Origin: UBA1479 sp048263775
GTDB lineage: Bacteria > Pseudomonadota > Alphaproteobacteria > Rhodospirillales > Casp-alpha2
Length of the DNA stretch: 64,000 nucleotides
Direction of reading: 5' to 3'
NCBI GenBank assembly: GCA_048263775.1
Contig: JBLXDU010000001.1
Span: 1-64,000 of the forward strand
Positions within the stretch are counted from its first letter, which is position 1. Each line of letters opens with the position of its first letter. A program made the translations under genes and the position numbers. The notes below the pieces were generated by a model. The model was given only the letters and a program-made list of their open reading frames with translations, was not told the DNA's origin and made no database searches. Shown here one piece after another: positions 52,203 to 60,877 of the stretch.

Positions 52203-52604
52203 TCAAACGGTCGGTTTGGCGCCCGGCAGCATGACGGGGATGGCATCGACGGCGGCCGACGGCGCCAGCGGGTTGTCGACCTGGGGTTTGGCGATCTGGG
52301 TCAGGTAGCGCGCGGCGCCGGCCTGAAATTCCTTGCGGATGTAGCACCAGCTGACGAACAGGCCGCCGAACCGTTCGAAATACAAGATGTCTTCGTTGTT
52401 CTTGCACTCCTGCAGGTCGCGCGCCAGGTTACGCGAGGTGCCGACGTAGACCCAGGCAGGCCGCACGCCACCGTGCCAGATGATGAACACGGCGGTCTGT
52501 CCCTCCAGGTTCTGTTCCTGGGGGTCGAGATTGATGAAGCGGAAAAACTTGCCCTTTTCATTGCGCACCCAGTTGGGATCAACCGGCTTGCCCAATTGGC
52601 TCAT
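52203..52604 (-). CDS. Hypothetical protein with GIY-YIG-like stretch
   Basis: A 133-residue soluble protein. The central part, VFIIWHGGVRPAWVYVGTSR followed by NLARDLQECKNNEDI, vaguely resembles the beginning of a GIY-YIG nuclease-like domain, and the end (ARYLTQIAKPQVDNPLAPSA) looks like a linker. The catalytic residues of GIY-YIG are not complete, so this remains a hypothesis. ATG 52604 is used; an ATG at 52631 is the alternative. Confidence 0.6.
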   Translation of the reverse strand: MSQLGKPVDPNWVRNEKGKFFRFINLDPQEQNLEGQTAVFIIWHGGVRPAWVYVGTSRNLARDLQECKNNEDILYFERFGGLFVSWCYIRKEFQAGAARYLTQIAKPQVDNPLAPSAAVDAIPVMLPGAKPTV

Positions 52605-52721
52605 TTTCTTCGCTGTATTAAAAAAGAACATGTTTTCTTCTCTTGCTTCGGAAATCCGGCTGAATTCCGAAGATGAACCTAATATGGGCCGGTAATGTGA
52701 CGGCGAAAAGGGGCCCTGTCG

Positions 52722-53243
52722 ATGGAATTTTTAGCCCTTTCCATGGTGCTCGCCGCCATTGTTCTGATCCTTGCCGGGACCGTATGGACCGGGGTTCCGC
52801 CGATGCCGACATCCCCTGCCGTCCGGGCCTGCATGTTCACCATGATCGAGGGCCTTGAACCGCGCTGTATTCACGAACTGGGGGCCGGATGGGGCGGCCT
52901 GGCGACGACCCTTGCCCGCCGCTTTCCGGATGCCCGGGTCATCGCCACCGAAGCCTCGCCCCTGCCTTGGGCGGTCTGCCGACTGCGCCGCGTCCTGTTC
53001 GGTCCGGCCAACCTGGAGGTCCGGTTTGGCGACGTCATGAAGACCGATTTCTCGGATGCCGATCTCGCGGTCTGTTTCCTCTGCCCGCCGGCCATGGCCA
53101 AGCTGGCCGGCCGGCTGGAGGATGGTCTGAAGCCGGGCGCTTGGGTCCTCTCCAACGCCTTCGCCCTGCCGGGTTGGTCGCCGGTGAAGGAAGCGCGGGT
53201 CGACGACCTGCACCGTTCGGCGGTTTATCTGTATCGAAAGTGA
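52722..53243 (+). CDS. Membrane-anchored class I SAM-dependent methyltransferase
   Basis: A 173-residue protein with an N-terminal hydrophobic anchor (LALSMVLAAIVLILAGTVWT) followed by a Rossmann-like methyltransferase core: the motif I-like HELGAGWGGLATTLARRFPD, an acidic end of the second strand (VIATEASPL) and the catalytic-region motif VRFGDVMKTDFSDADLAV. It is short for the family, and the target is unknown. Its stop codon abuts that of the convergent aminopeptidase gene. Confidence 0.7.
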   Translation: MEFLALSMVLAAIVLILAGTVWTGVPPMPTSPAVRACMFTMIEGLEPRCIHELGAGWGGLATTLARRFPDARVIATEASPLPWAVCRLRRVLFGPANLEVRFGDVMKTDFSDADLAVCFLCPPAMAKLAGRLEDGLKPGAWVLSNAFALPGWSPVKEARVDDLHRSAVYLYRK

Positions 53244-55100
53244 CTAACCGGCGAGCGGCGCCGTCGCCTGTTTCAGCCAGGCCCGCGTCTTGGTGTCGAC
53301 CAGGGGTGACAGAGCCTTGCGGACCCTTGCGTGATAGGCATCCAGCCAAGCCCGTTCCGCCGTGTCCAGTAGCGTCACCTCGATCAGATTGCGGTCAATG
53401 GGGGCCAGGGTCAGGGTCTCGAACGCCAGGACATCGCGTTCCGCACCCCGGGGTGCGGTGGCGGCGGTGACCAGGACAAGATTCTCGATGCGGATGCCGT
53501 AGGCCCCGGTCTTGTAATATCCAGGCTCGTTCGAGATCACCATGCCCGGTTCCAGCGCCACCGTACTGGGGGCTTTGGAAATGCGCTGCGGCCCTTCGTG
53601 GACGCTGAGGTAGCTGCCGACGCCGTGGCCGGTGCCGTGGTCGAAGTCCAGGCCCTCGGCCCAGAGGAACTGGCGGGCCAGCGGGTCCAACTGCGAGCCC
53701 GTGGTGCCCTTGGGAAAGCGCGCCTGGGCCAGGGCGATATGGCCCTTGAGGACGAGGGTGAAGCGGGTGCGGGCTTCCTTGGGCGGCGCTTTCGGGCCGA
53801 TGGCGACGGTGCGTGTGATGTCCGTGGTGCCGTCCAGGTATTGCGCCCCGGAATCGACCAGATAGACATCGCCCGCGCGCAGTTGCCGGTCGGACGCCGG
53901 GGTCGCCTTGTAATGCACGATGGCGCCGTTGGGGCCGCTGCCGGAAATGGTGTCGAAGCTGAGATCGCGGATCAGATCGTTTTCCTTGCGGAAGGCATAG
54001 AGCCGGTCCGAGGCGGTGATCTCGCTGATTCCGCCCTTGGGTGCTTCCGCCGACAGCCAGGCAAGGAATTTCGCCACGGCGGCCCCATCGCGCAGATGGG
54101 CGGCGCGCATGCCGGCGATTTCCGTGTCGTTCTTGCAGGCCTTGAGCAGGATACACAGGTCCTGGCCGCGGTCGACCACGGCCCCGCCGTCGGCCAGGCG
54201 GGCGGCGATCCACATGGGGTCGGCCATGGGGTCGATGCGGACTTTCGTGTGTTTCGCGGCCAGCCGGTCGAGTAAGGGGCCAAGGGCGTCCGGTGCCTTG
54301 ATACGCACGTCCTTGCCGAGATGGCGTGTCACGGCCGCCGGGATTTTGGCCGGATCGATGAACCAGTCGACGGTGGCGTCTTTATGGATCACGGCGAAGC
54401 TGAGGGCCAAGGGCGTGCGCGGTACGTCGGTCCCCCGCACGTTCAACAGCCAGGCGATGGAATCGGGGGCCGACAGAATCTGGGCGTTCTGGCCCTGGGA
54501 TTTCAGCATTGCGGCGACGGTCCGCCGCTTGTCCGCCGATCCCAGCCCCGCGTACTTCAGGGGATGGGGGTGCACGGGGGCGGCGGGGCGTGCGGGCTGG
54601 TCGGCCCAAACCGCATCAATGGGATTGCCGTCCACGGGCACAAGCTCGCCGCCGGCCTGCTGGCAGGCTTCACGGAAGCGGGGGACCTGCGCCGGCGTCA
54701 ACAGCCAGGGGTCATATCCCAGCTTGCCGCCCTTGGGCAGGGCTTCGGCGATCCAGTCGACGGCAGGTTCCTGGGTAATGTGGCGAAGGTCGTACAGGTT
54801 CGCGTCGACCTGCTTTGCCGCCTGCAGGGTGTAGCGGCCGTCACTGAACAATGCGGCCCGGCGGCTCAATACAACCGCCATCCCGGCCGAGCCGGTGAAG
54901 CCCGTCAGCCAAGCCAGGCGTTCGGAGTGGGGGGCGACGTATTCGCCCTGATGTTCGTCGCCGCGCGGCACGATGAAGCCGTCGAGCCCCCGTTTCGCCA
55001 GTTCGGCGCGCAACAGCGTCAGGCGTTCGGCGGCGGGCGGTGGTGCGATCGCGGCGCGGGAAGATCCCCGGCGGGGTTTGGCGGGTGATGATGCGTCCAT
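53244..55100 (-). CDS. Aminopeptidase P family (M24B) protein
   Basis: A 618-residue three-domain Xaa-Pro aminopeptidase. Two N-terminal creatinase-like domains precede the pita-bread metallopeptidase domain, which has the metal ligands in VYLVDSGAQYLDGTTDITR, FDHGTGHGVGSYLSVHEGP and VISNEPGYYKTGAYGIRIEN. It releases N-terminal residues next to proline and is cytoplasmic, having no signal peptide. The length equals the long, three-domain eukaryotic-like subgroup. Confidence 0.93.
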   Translation of the reverse strand: MDASSPAKPRRGSSRAAIAPPPAAERLTLLRAELAKRGLDGFIVPRGDEHQGEYVAPHSERLAWLTGFTGSAGMAVVLSRRAALFSDGRYTLQAAKQVDANLYDLRHITQEPAVDWIAEALPKGGKLGYDPWLLTPAQVPRFREACQQAGGELVPVDGNPIDAVWADQPARPAAPVHPHPLKYAGLGSADKRRTVAAMLKSQGQNAQILSAPDSIAWLLNVRGTDVPRTPLALSFAVIHKDATVDWFIDPAKIPAAVTRHLGKDVRIKAPDALGPLLDRLAAKHTKVRIDPMADPMWIAARLADGGAVVDRGQDLCILLKACKNDTEIAGMRAAHLRDGAAVAKFLAWLSAEAPKGGISEITASDRLYAFRKENDLIRDLSFDTISGSGPNGAIVHYKATPASDRQLRAGDVYLVDSGAQYLDGTTDITRTVAIGPKAPPKEARTRFTLVLKGHIALAQARFPKGTTGSQLDPLARQFLWAEGLDFDHGTGHGVGSYLSVHEGPQRISKAPSTVALEPGMVISNEPGYYKTGAYGIRIENLVLVTAATAPRGAERDVLAFETLTLAPIDRNLIEVTLLDTAERAWLDAYHARVRKALSPLVDTKTRAWLKQATAPLAG

Positions 55101-55320
55101 GGGGACAAGCTAGGAAGCCCCGGCCCGGGTGGCAAGCAGAGACATGCGGGGCAGGGGGTTGGCTGTGATATTTCGCACAATCAGCCATGCGTTTAATGCA
55201 GTGCTGCGGTGCAGCATTTGCGGTTTTCGCATGGAAAGGACAGGCATAGGTTCCGCCCAACACGTCGTCGGCAATGTCCATTCAGGGCCCGCCCACGGCA
55301 TCAATTCAGGAGTAACGACC

Positions 55321-55788
55321 ATGGCGCCCTACAGCCAAACTGATCTGTCCGTTCAGGACCTCATCGAACAAGCCCGTATTCTGCGGGCGCAGGCTTTCGC
55401 GCGGATCTGCAAGCAAGCGGTCCAGGCGATTATCCCGGCACGGTCCCAGAAGCAGGCCGAACCGGTTCAGCAGGACCTGTTTCAGCAGCCGACCTTGATG
55501 CAGGAAGACAGCTATTTTCTGCCGCTGGTCAACGGCGTGCAGTCCCTTATCCAGGGGCTGATCATCGGCCTGCGCCGCAGCGCCATGCGCCGCCAGCTGC
55601 TGGCCCTCGACGACCGCATGCTGCGTGACATCGGCATCCGCCGCGACGACATTACCTCCCTCGTCGCCGGTGCCTTCTCCGGCAACGACCGGGTGCCGGC
55701 TTCCGCCCGCAGCGCGGCCGAACTTTATTACCTCGTTCCGGCGGCAGCGCAGCCGACGGGCCGCGGCAACGATCGCCTGGCCGCCTAA
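55321..55788 (+). CDS. DUF1127-domain protein
   Basis: A 155-residue protein. The DUF1127 signature RRQLLALDDRMLRDIGIRRDD lies at about 100-120, preceded by an amphipathic N-terminal part (IEQARILRAQAFARICKQAV). Small DUF1127 proteins bind RNA and influence phosphate and stress metabolism in Alphaproteobacteria; this one is larger than the typical 50-70 residues. CAGGAG lies 9 bases before the ATG at 55321. It ends before a strong bidirectional terminator. Confidence 0.8.
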   Translation: MAPYSQTDLSVQDLIEQARILRAQAFARICKQAVQAIIPARSQKQAEPVQQDLFQQPTLMQEDSYFLPLVNGVQSLIQGLIIGLRRSAMRRQLLALDDRMLRDIGIRRDDITSLVAGAFSGNDRVPASARSAAELYYLVPAAAQPTGRGNDRLAA

Positions 55789-55810
55789 GCCAGCGCGACT
55801 CGCAGACAAG

Positions 55811-55847
55811 AAAACGGCGGTGCCCAACGCGGGGCGCCGCCGTTTTT
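55811..55847. terminator. Bidirectional Rho-independent terminator
   Basis: A 15-bp stem (AAAACGGCGGTGCCC, 55811-55825 with GGGCGCCGCCGTTTT, one wobble) encloses AACGCG and is flanked by an A-run on one side and TTTTT on the other. It separates the DUF1127 gene from the convergent peroxiredoxin gene. Confidence 0.9.
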
Positions 55848-55869
55848 GTTTGTTCAGGCCCGGTTCGTC

Positions 55870-56529
55870 TTATTTGGGCTGCGGCACGATGCGCAGATAA
55901 GGCTTCAGCGTTTTCCAACCGCCCGGGAATTTTGCCTTGGCGGCTTCATCGCTGACGGCGGGCACGATGATCACGTCCTCACCCTGTTTCCAATTCACCG
56001 GCGTCGCCACCTGATGCTTTGCCGTAAGCTGCAGGGAATCGATAACGCGCAGGATTTCATCGAAATTGCGTCCCGTTGCCATCGGGTAGGTCAGGCACAG
56101 CTTGATCTGTTTGTCCGGGCCGATGACGAAGACCGTGCGCACGGTCATGTTGGTCATGGCGGTGCGTTCCTTGGCCCCGCCAGAGGCATCGGCCGGAAGC
56201 ATGCCGTACAGCTTGGCAACCTTCAGGTCGGCATCGCCGATCATCGGATAATTGGGGGCGGTGCCCTGGGTTTCCTCAATGTCCTTGGACCAGGCCGCGT
56301 GATCGTCCACGGAATCGACACTGAGGCCGATAACCTTCACGCCTCGTGCCTTGAACTCGGGCATCAGCTTCGCCATGTAGCCCAGTTCGGTGGTGCAGAC
56401 CGGCGTGAAGTCCTTGGGGTGCGAAAAGATGATGCACCAGCCATCGCCGATCCAGTCGTGGAAATTGATAGTGCCTTGCGTGGTTTCCGCCGTGAAATCG
56501 GGGGCGGTGTCGCCAATGGTCAAGCCCAT
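55870..56529 (-). CDS. 1-Cys peroxiredoxin (Prx6-like)
   Basis: A 219-residue peroxidase. The peroxidatic Cys lies in HPKDFTPVCTTELGYM, the Prx6/1-Cys signature, and the C-terminal domain after AIDSLQLTAK-like (RVIDSLQLTAKHQVATPVNW) is characteristic. There is no resolving cysteine. It reduces peroxides with thioredoxin-like or glutathione partners. The ATG at 56529 follows AGAGGAG; a longer in-frame start upstream is less likely. Confidence 0.93.
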   Translation of the reverse strand: MGLTIGDTAPDFTAETTQGTINFHDWIGDGWCIIFSHPKDFTPVCTTELGYMAKLMPEFKARGVKVIGLSVDSVDDHAAWSKDIEETQGTAPNYPMIGDADLKVAKLYGMLPADASGGAKERTAMTNMTVRTVFVIGPDKQIKLCLTYPMATGRNFDEILRVIDSLQLTAKHQVATPVNWKQGEDVIIVPAVSDEAAKAKFPGGWKTLKPYLRIVPQPK

Positions 56530-56646
56530 GTCGGTCTCCTCTTTCTGGCCGTGTGCGTTCAAAGACAGCTTGTGTCCGCGCCGCGCGCCGAGCAGAGGCA
56601 GGCGGCGCCCCGTCTATATGGGGAGCCGCAGTCCAGAATGGAACGC

Positions 56647-56973
56647 CTAGTCGAACAGCGACCGGCTGGTCCGCCGGTAGCCCCGATTTTCCATGCAAGA
56701 CACGAACATCCGGTCGGTCTGGCGCGACAGGTCGTAGCGCGCCATGGCGGCATCGTATTCGCTGCCGATCAGGGGGCCGGCATCAGGTTGCGGCAAGGGT
56801 TGGCGTTTCAGGATGCGGTCGGCCTCCCGGCGGGCCAGGGATCGGCATTCCTGGCGGTCGAAGGCAAGTTGGTCCTCGGAGCCGCCGGGCAGGGTCCATT
56901 CGGTCACGCTGCACGCCCCCAGGCCCAGCACCAGGGCGCCGGTGCACAGAAATTTCAGGCTTTGTGTCGTCAT
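56647..56973 (-). CDS. Small lipoprotein of unknown function
   Basis: A 108-residue protein with a lipoprotein signal peptide: basic start, hydrophobic FLCTGALVLGLG and lipobox GLGACS, with the lipid Cys at position 21. The rest is acidic and helical with two conserved-looking cysteines (QECRSLARRE and SCMENRGY). No known domain. It lies 118 bases upstream of the peroxiredoxin start, same strand, and its own partner is unknown. Confidence 0.75.
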   Translation of the reverse strand: MTTQSLKFLCTGALVLGLGACSVTEWTLPGGSEDQLAFDRQECRSLARREADRILKRQPLPQPDAGPLIGSEYDAAMARYDLSRQTDRMFVSCMENRGYRRTSRSLFD

Positions 56974-57029
56974 GGTTTTATCCTAGCGCGTTCACCGCCG
57001 GCGATAAACCAGGGCGGTCGGATCGCCGC

Positions 57030-57659
57030 TCAGCCGCCTTTGGATACGCTCAGGCAGGCGCGGATGAATGCTTTGACCTCCGGGGCATTCCATTCGGCGA
57101 TGCCTTCAAGGCGGCCCTTTTCCCGGCCCTGTGCGTCATAGAGAATCGTCGTCGGCAGGCCGCGCACCTTGTTGGCGCGGGCGAAGGTGCCTTTGGGATC
57201 CAGATGGATCGAGAGATTTTTATATCCCTGCTTGTCGAAGAACGGTTTGACCACGTCCAGGCCGCCGCGATCCTGGCTGACGGCGATGACTGGAATCCCG
57301 TCCTGGGCCAGATCCGTCTTCAGGGCGTCCAGATGCGGCATTTCCTTGATGCAGGGGGCGCACCAGGTGGCCCAGAAATTGACCACGGCCCCCTTGCCCC
57401 GGGCCAGTTCAGTGACGGTGACGGGGGCGCCCCCGGCGGTCTGGAACGCTTCCGTCACGGCTGCGACCGCCGAATCCGCCGTCTTGAACTTGGATAACGT
57501 TGGCGGTGGTGTGGAACAAGCGGTCTCCGCCCCCCTTGCAATGCCGCCGGGAATGATGAAAATCGCCCCACTCAACAAGACGGCGGTGGCCAGGGTCCGC
57601 AGGAATGTCGCGGGCGCAAGGGCATTACGGGTGGTCTGGATGTGGGTCCGGGTCATCAT
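57030..57659 (-). CDS. TlpA-like thioredoxin-family protein
   Basis: A 209-residue periplasmic thiol-disulfide protein. A signal or membrane segment (TLATAVLLSGAIFIIPGG) precedes the thioredoxin fold with WCAPC in FWATWCAPCIKEMPHLD. The region RGLPTTILYDAQGREKG holds the cis-Pro. TlpA/ResE-like proteins reduce or isomerise disulfides, often for cytochrome maturation. Divergent from argH; the ATG has a near-duplicate one codon downstream. Confidence 0.88.
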   Translation of the reverse strand: MMTRTHIQTTRNALAPATFLRTLATAVLLSGAIFIIPGGIARGAETACSTPPPTLSKFKTADSAVAAVTEAFQTAGGAPVTVTELARGKGAVVNFWATWCAPCIKEMPHLDALKTDLAQDGIPVIAVSQDRGGLDVVKPFFDKQGYKNLSIHLDPKGTFARANKVRGLPTTILYDAQGREKGRLEGIAEWNAPEVKAFIRACLSVSKGG

Positions 57660-57722
57660 GCGGGTTCACTGTCCGTTTACGTTGATCGTCTACACCATCG
57701 CCTTGGACTTAAGGAGATAGCC

Positions 57723-59153
57723 ATGGCGCGCACTACGGGCAAGTCCGGATCGGGCGGAAACGACGTTTCCGGCGCCTCGACCATCTGGGGCGGGCGCTTC
57801 GACGCCGGTCCCGACGCCATCATGGAGGAAATCAACGCCTCCATCGAATTCGACAAGCGGCTGGCGAACGAGGACATCGCCGGATCGACCGCCCATGTCC
57901 GCATGCTGGCCAAGCAGGGCATCGTCACGGACGCCGACGCCGACGCCATTGCCGACGGGCTTGCGGCCGTGAAGGCGGAAATCGCTGCGGGTGATTTCGA
58001 ATTCAAGCGTGCCTTGGAAGACATCCACATGAACGTGGAAAGCCGTCTGGCAGCGCTGATCGGCGCGCCGGCGGGGCGTCTGCACACGGCACGGTCGCGC
58101 AACGATCAGGTGGCGACGGATTTCAAGCTGTGGGTGCGGGGTGCCATCGACGCCATGGACGCGGGCATCAAGGACCTGCAGGCCGCATTGATCGAACGGG
58201 CCGAGGCCGAGGCCGCGACCGTGATGCCCGGCTTCACACATCTTCAGGGCGCGCAGCCGGTGACCCTCGGCCATTATCTGCTGGCCTATGTGGAAATGCT
58301 GGGCCGCGACCGCGGTCGTCTTATGGATGCCCGCAAGCGCCTGAACGAATGTCCCTTGGGTGTCGCCGCCCTGGCCGGGACCTCGTTCCCCATCGACCGT
58401 CACATGACGGCGGCGGCGCTCGGCTTCGACCGGCCGACGGCCAATTCGCTGGATACCGTGTCGGACCGGGATTTCGCGCTGGAGTTTCTCTCGTCCGCGA
58501 CGATCCTTGCCGTTCACCTGTCGCGCTTTGCCGAGGAAATGGTGATCTGGTGTTCGCAGCAGTTCGGCTTCGCGCAGTTCACGGATGCCTTTTCGACCGG
58601 CTCCTCCATCATGCCGCAGAAGCGCAACCCGGACGCCGCCGAACTGGTGCGCGCCAAGGTCGGGCGTATCGCCGGGGCGTTCCAGGGCCTGGTCATCGTC
58701 ATGAAGGGCCTGCCGCTGACCTACGGCAAGGACATGCAGGAAGACAAGGAAGCGGTGTTCGATGCCGCCGATAACGTGGCCCTGGCCGTGGCCGCGACGG
58801 CGGGCATGGTGCGCGACGTGAAGTTCAACAAAGACCGCATGGCGGCCGACGCATCGCGCGGTTTTGCCACGGCGACGGACCTGGCCGATTGGCTGGTGCG
58901 GGTATTGGGCATGCCCTTCCGCAATGCCCACCATGTGACCGGCTCGCTCGTCGCCATGGCCGAAGCCAAGGGCTGCGAACTCGAAGGCCTGACCCTCGAC
59001 GACATGCGCGAAGTGGACCCGGCCATTACCGAGGACGTATATTCGGTGCTTGGCGTCGAGAATTCCGTGACCAGCCGGACCAGTTACGGCGGCACGGCGC
59101 CGGACAACGTGCGCGCCCAGGCCAAGGATGCGCGCGCGCGGTTCCTGGGTTAG
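57723..59153 (+). CDS. argH: Argininosuccinate lyase
   Basis: A 476-residue enzyme of the arginine pathway, splitting argininosuccinate to arginine and fumarate. The superfamily motif GSSIMPQKRNPD and HTARSRNDQVATD are both present; the N-terminal IWGGRFDAGPDAIMEEINAS is diagnostic. AAGGAG precedes the ATG. It heads the run argH - lipoprotein - lysA - TIGR02302, a common arrangement in Alphaproteobacteria. The shadow frames across this gene were ignored. Confidence 0.96.
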   Translation: MARTTGKSGSGGNDVSGASTIWGGRFDAGPDAIMEEINASIEFDKRLANEDIAGSTAHVRMLAKQGIVTDADADAIADGLAAVKAEIAAGDFEFKRALEDIHMNVESRLAALIGAPAGRLHTARSRNDQVATDFKLWVRGAIDAMDAGIKDLQAALIERAEAEAATVMPGFTHLQGAQPVTLGHYLLAYVEMLGRDRGRLMDARKRLNECPLGVAALAGTSFPIDRHMTAAALGFDRPTANSLDTVSDRDFALEFLSSATILAVHLSRFAEEMVIWCSQQFGFAQFTDAFSTGSSIMPQKRNPDAAELVRAKVGRIAGAFQGLVIVMKGLPLTYGKDMQEDKEAVFDAADNVALAVAATAGMVRDVKFNKDRMAADASRGFATATDLADWLVRVLGMPFRNAHHVTGSLVAMAEAKGCELEGLTLDDMREVDPAITEDVYSVLGVENSVTSRTSYGGTAPDNVRAQAKDARARFLG

Positions 59154-59193
59154 GGGCCGGAACGCGGATGGATATTCGGGAAGATCGGACGCG

Positions 59194-59433
59194 ATGACAC
59201 GCAGACAGTTCCTTTCGACGTTTTTTGCCGGCCTGACGGTTGCCGGGCTGTCGGCCTGTGGGCGCAAGAATCAGCCGAAGCATCCGCCGGGATCGGAATT
59301 TCCCCATGACTATCCCTATTTCCCGCCGGAAAAACGGAACCCCGTGCCGGTGAAACCGGCCGAAGGCGAGGCCGAGCCCATGGACCGCTCCCAGTTCCTC
59401 AAGCTGGACACGATCCCGGACCGCAACAGATAA
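59194..59433 (+). CDS. lptM: LptM/YifL-like small lipoprotein with twin-Arg signal
   Basis: A 79-residue lipoprotein: MTRRQFLSTFFAGLTVAGLS followed by lipobox ACG, then a Pro-rich mature part (PHDYPYFPPEKRNPV). Position between argH and lysA is that of LptM (YifL), which stabilises the LptD/LptE outer-membrane translocon. The TRRQFL run matches the twin-arginine core, so Tat export is possible, though Sec is usual for LptM. ATG at 59194 is used. Confidence 0.75.
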   Translation: MTRRQFLSTFFAGLTVAGLSACGRKNQPKHPPGSEFPHDYPYFPPEKRNPVPVKPAEGEAEPMDRSQFLKLDTIPDRNR

Positions 59434-59488
59434 CCCGGCCGCGCCCGCCCATCAGGCCCGCCGCTGAACAAAGACCGGAAACCGACCC

Positions 59489-60754
59489 TTGGACCATTTC
59501 ACCTACAAAGACGGGCTGTTGTCAGCCGAGGACGTAAGCCTTGCCGATCTGGCGGACCAGATCGGCACGCCGTTCTATTGTTATTCGCGGGCGACGCTGG
59601 AACGCCACTTCCGGGTGTTCGACGAAGCCCTCACGGGCCTGGACCACACCGTTTGTTACGCGGTCAAGGCCAACGGCAACGTCGCCGTCATCAAAACCCT
59701 GGCGCAGCTGGGGGCGGGGGCCGACGTGGTGTCCGGCGGCGAACTGATGCGCGCCCTTGCGGCAGGCGTTCCGGCATCGAAGATCGTGTTTTCCGGGGTC
59801 GGCAAGACTCCGGCCGAAATGGCTCAGGCGCTGGACGCCGGCATCTATCAGATGAACGTGGAGTCCGAACCGGAACTGGTGGCCCTGTCCCAGGTCGCGG
59901 CGGCCAAGGGCAAGACCGCCCATGTGGCGATCCGCATCAACCCGGACGTCGACGCCAAGACCCATGCCAAAATCACCACGGGCCGCGCGGAAAACAAGTT
60001 CGGCATTGATTGGGACCGGGCCTCGGAAGTGTACGGGCGGGCGCGTGATCTGCCGGGCATCGACGCGGGCGGCATCGCGGTTCACATCGGCTCGCAGTTG
60101 CTCGACCTGGAACCCTATCGCAAGGCGTACGAGCGTGTGCGCGACGTGGCACTGGACCTGCGTGCCCAGGGCCATGACATCCGCCGCCTCGATCTGGGCG
60201 GCGGGCTCGGCATTCCCTACAACGACGAACAGGCGCCGCCGCCGGCTGCTTACGGCGCCATGGTCAAGGATGTCGTCGGGCCGCTCGGCTGTCATGTCAC
60301 GTTTGAGCCGGGGCGCCTGATCGCGGGCAACGCGGGCGTGCTGGTGACCCGCGTGCTCTATGCCAAGGACGGCTCGACCCGCCGCTTCGTCATCGTCGAC
60401 GCGGCCATGAACGACCTGATCCGCCCGGCCCTCTATGACGCCTATCACGCCATCGTGCCGGTGGCCGAACCGGCGCCGGGCAGTGCCCTGCATCCCGTCG
60501 ATGTCGTTGGACCTATCTGTGAAACCGGTGATACATTTGCGGTGCAACGCCATCTTCCCGCCGTAAAGCCGGGGGATCTTCTGGCGATCAGGTCCGCGGG
60601 TGCGTATGGGGCCGTCATGGCCTCGACCTACAACGGCCGGCCCCTGGTGCCTGAGGTTCTGGTATCGGGCGGTGACCATGCCGTGGTCCGCCGCCGTGTC
60701 GAAGCCGAAGAATTCATGGCCTTCGACGCGCTGCCGCCCTGGCTGGTGGACTGA
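59489..60754 (+). CDS. lysA: Diaminopimelate decarboxylase
   Basis: A 421-residue PLP enzyme making lysine from meso-diaminopimelate. The PLP lysine lies in CYAVKANGNVAVI, and GGGLGIPY, EPGRLIAGNAGVLVTRV and GPICETGDTFA are family motifs. The TTG start gives MDHFTY, which matches the canonical N-terminus of alphaproteobacterial LysA. It is 55 bases after the lipoprotein gene on the same strand. Confidence 0.96.
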   Translation: MDHFTYKDGLLSAEDVSLADLADQIGTPFYCYSRATLERHFRVFDEALTGLDHTVCYAVKANGNVAVIKTLAQLGAGADVVSGGELMRALAAGVPASKIVFSGVGKTPAEMAQALDAGIYQMNVESEPELVALSQVAAAKGKTAHVAIRINPDVDAKTHAKITTGRAENKFGIDWDRASEVYGRARDLPGIDAGGIAVHIGSQLLDLEPYRKAYERVRDVALDLRAQGHDIRRLDLGGGLGIPYNDEQAPPPAAYGAMVKDVVGPLGCHVTFEPGRLIAGNAGVLVTRVLYAKDGSTRRFVIVDAAMNDLIRPALYDAYHAIVPVAEPAPGSALHPVDVVGPICETGDTFAVQRHLPAVKPGDLLAIRSAGAYGAVMASTYNGRPLVPEVLVSGGDHAVVRRRVEAEEFMAFDALPPWLVD

Positions 60755-60877
60755 TCGCCGGGTTTCCGGCGTCTCGGTCCTTAAGACCTTCGGTGGAAAA
60801 CGGGTTGCGGGGTGCCTTGGGCGGCCCCACCTGTTTCAGGTGAACCTGCCCGACGTTGGGTGAAAGGAACCCGCCGC

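Noticed and set aside
57690..59267. A 525-codon open frame antisense to argH
   Set aside because: Shadow of argH; the argH frame has the GSSIMPQKRNP signature and canonical start.
60756..60771. Hairpin CGCCGG-GTTT-CCGGCG after lysA
   Set aside because: The following sequence is not T-rich, and the next gene lies close by in the same direction, so a terminator call is not supported.
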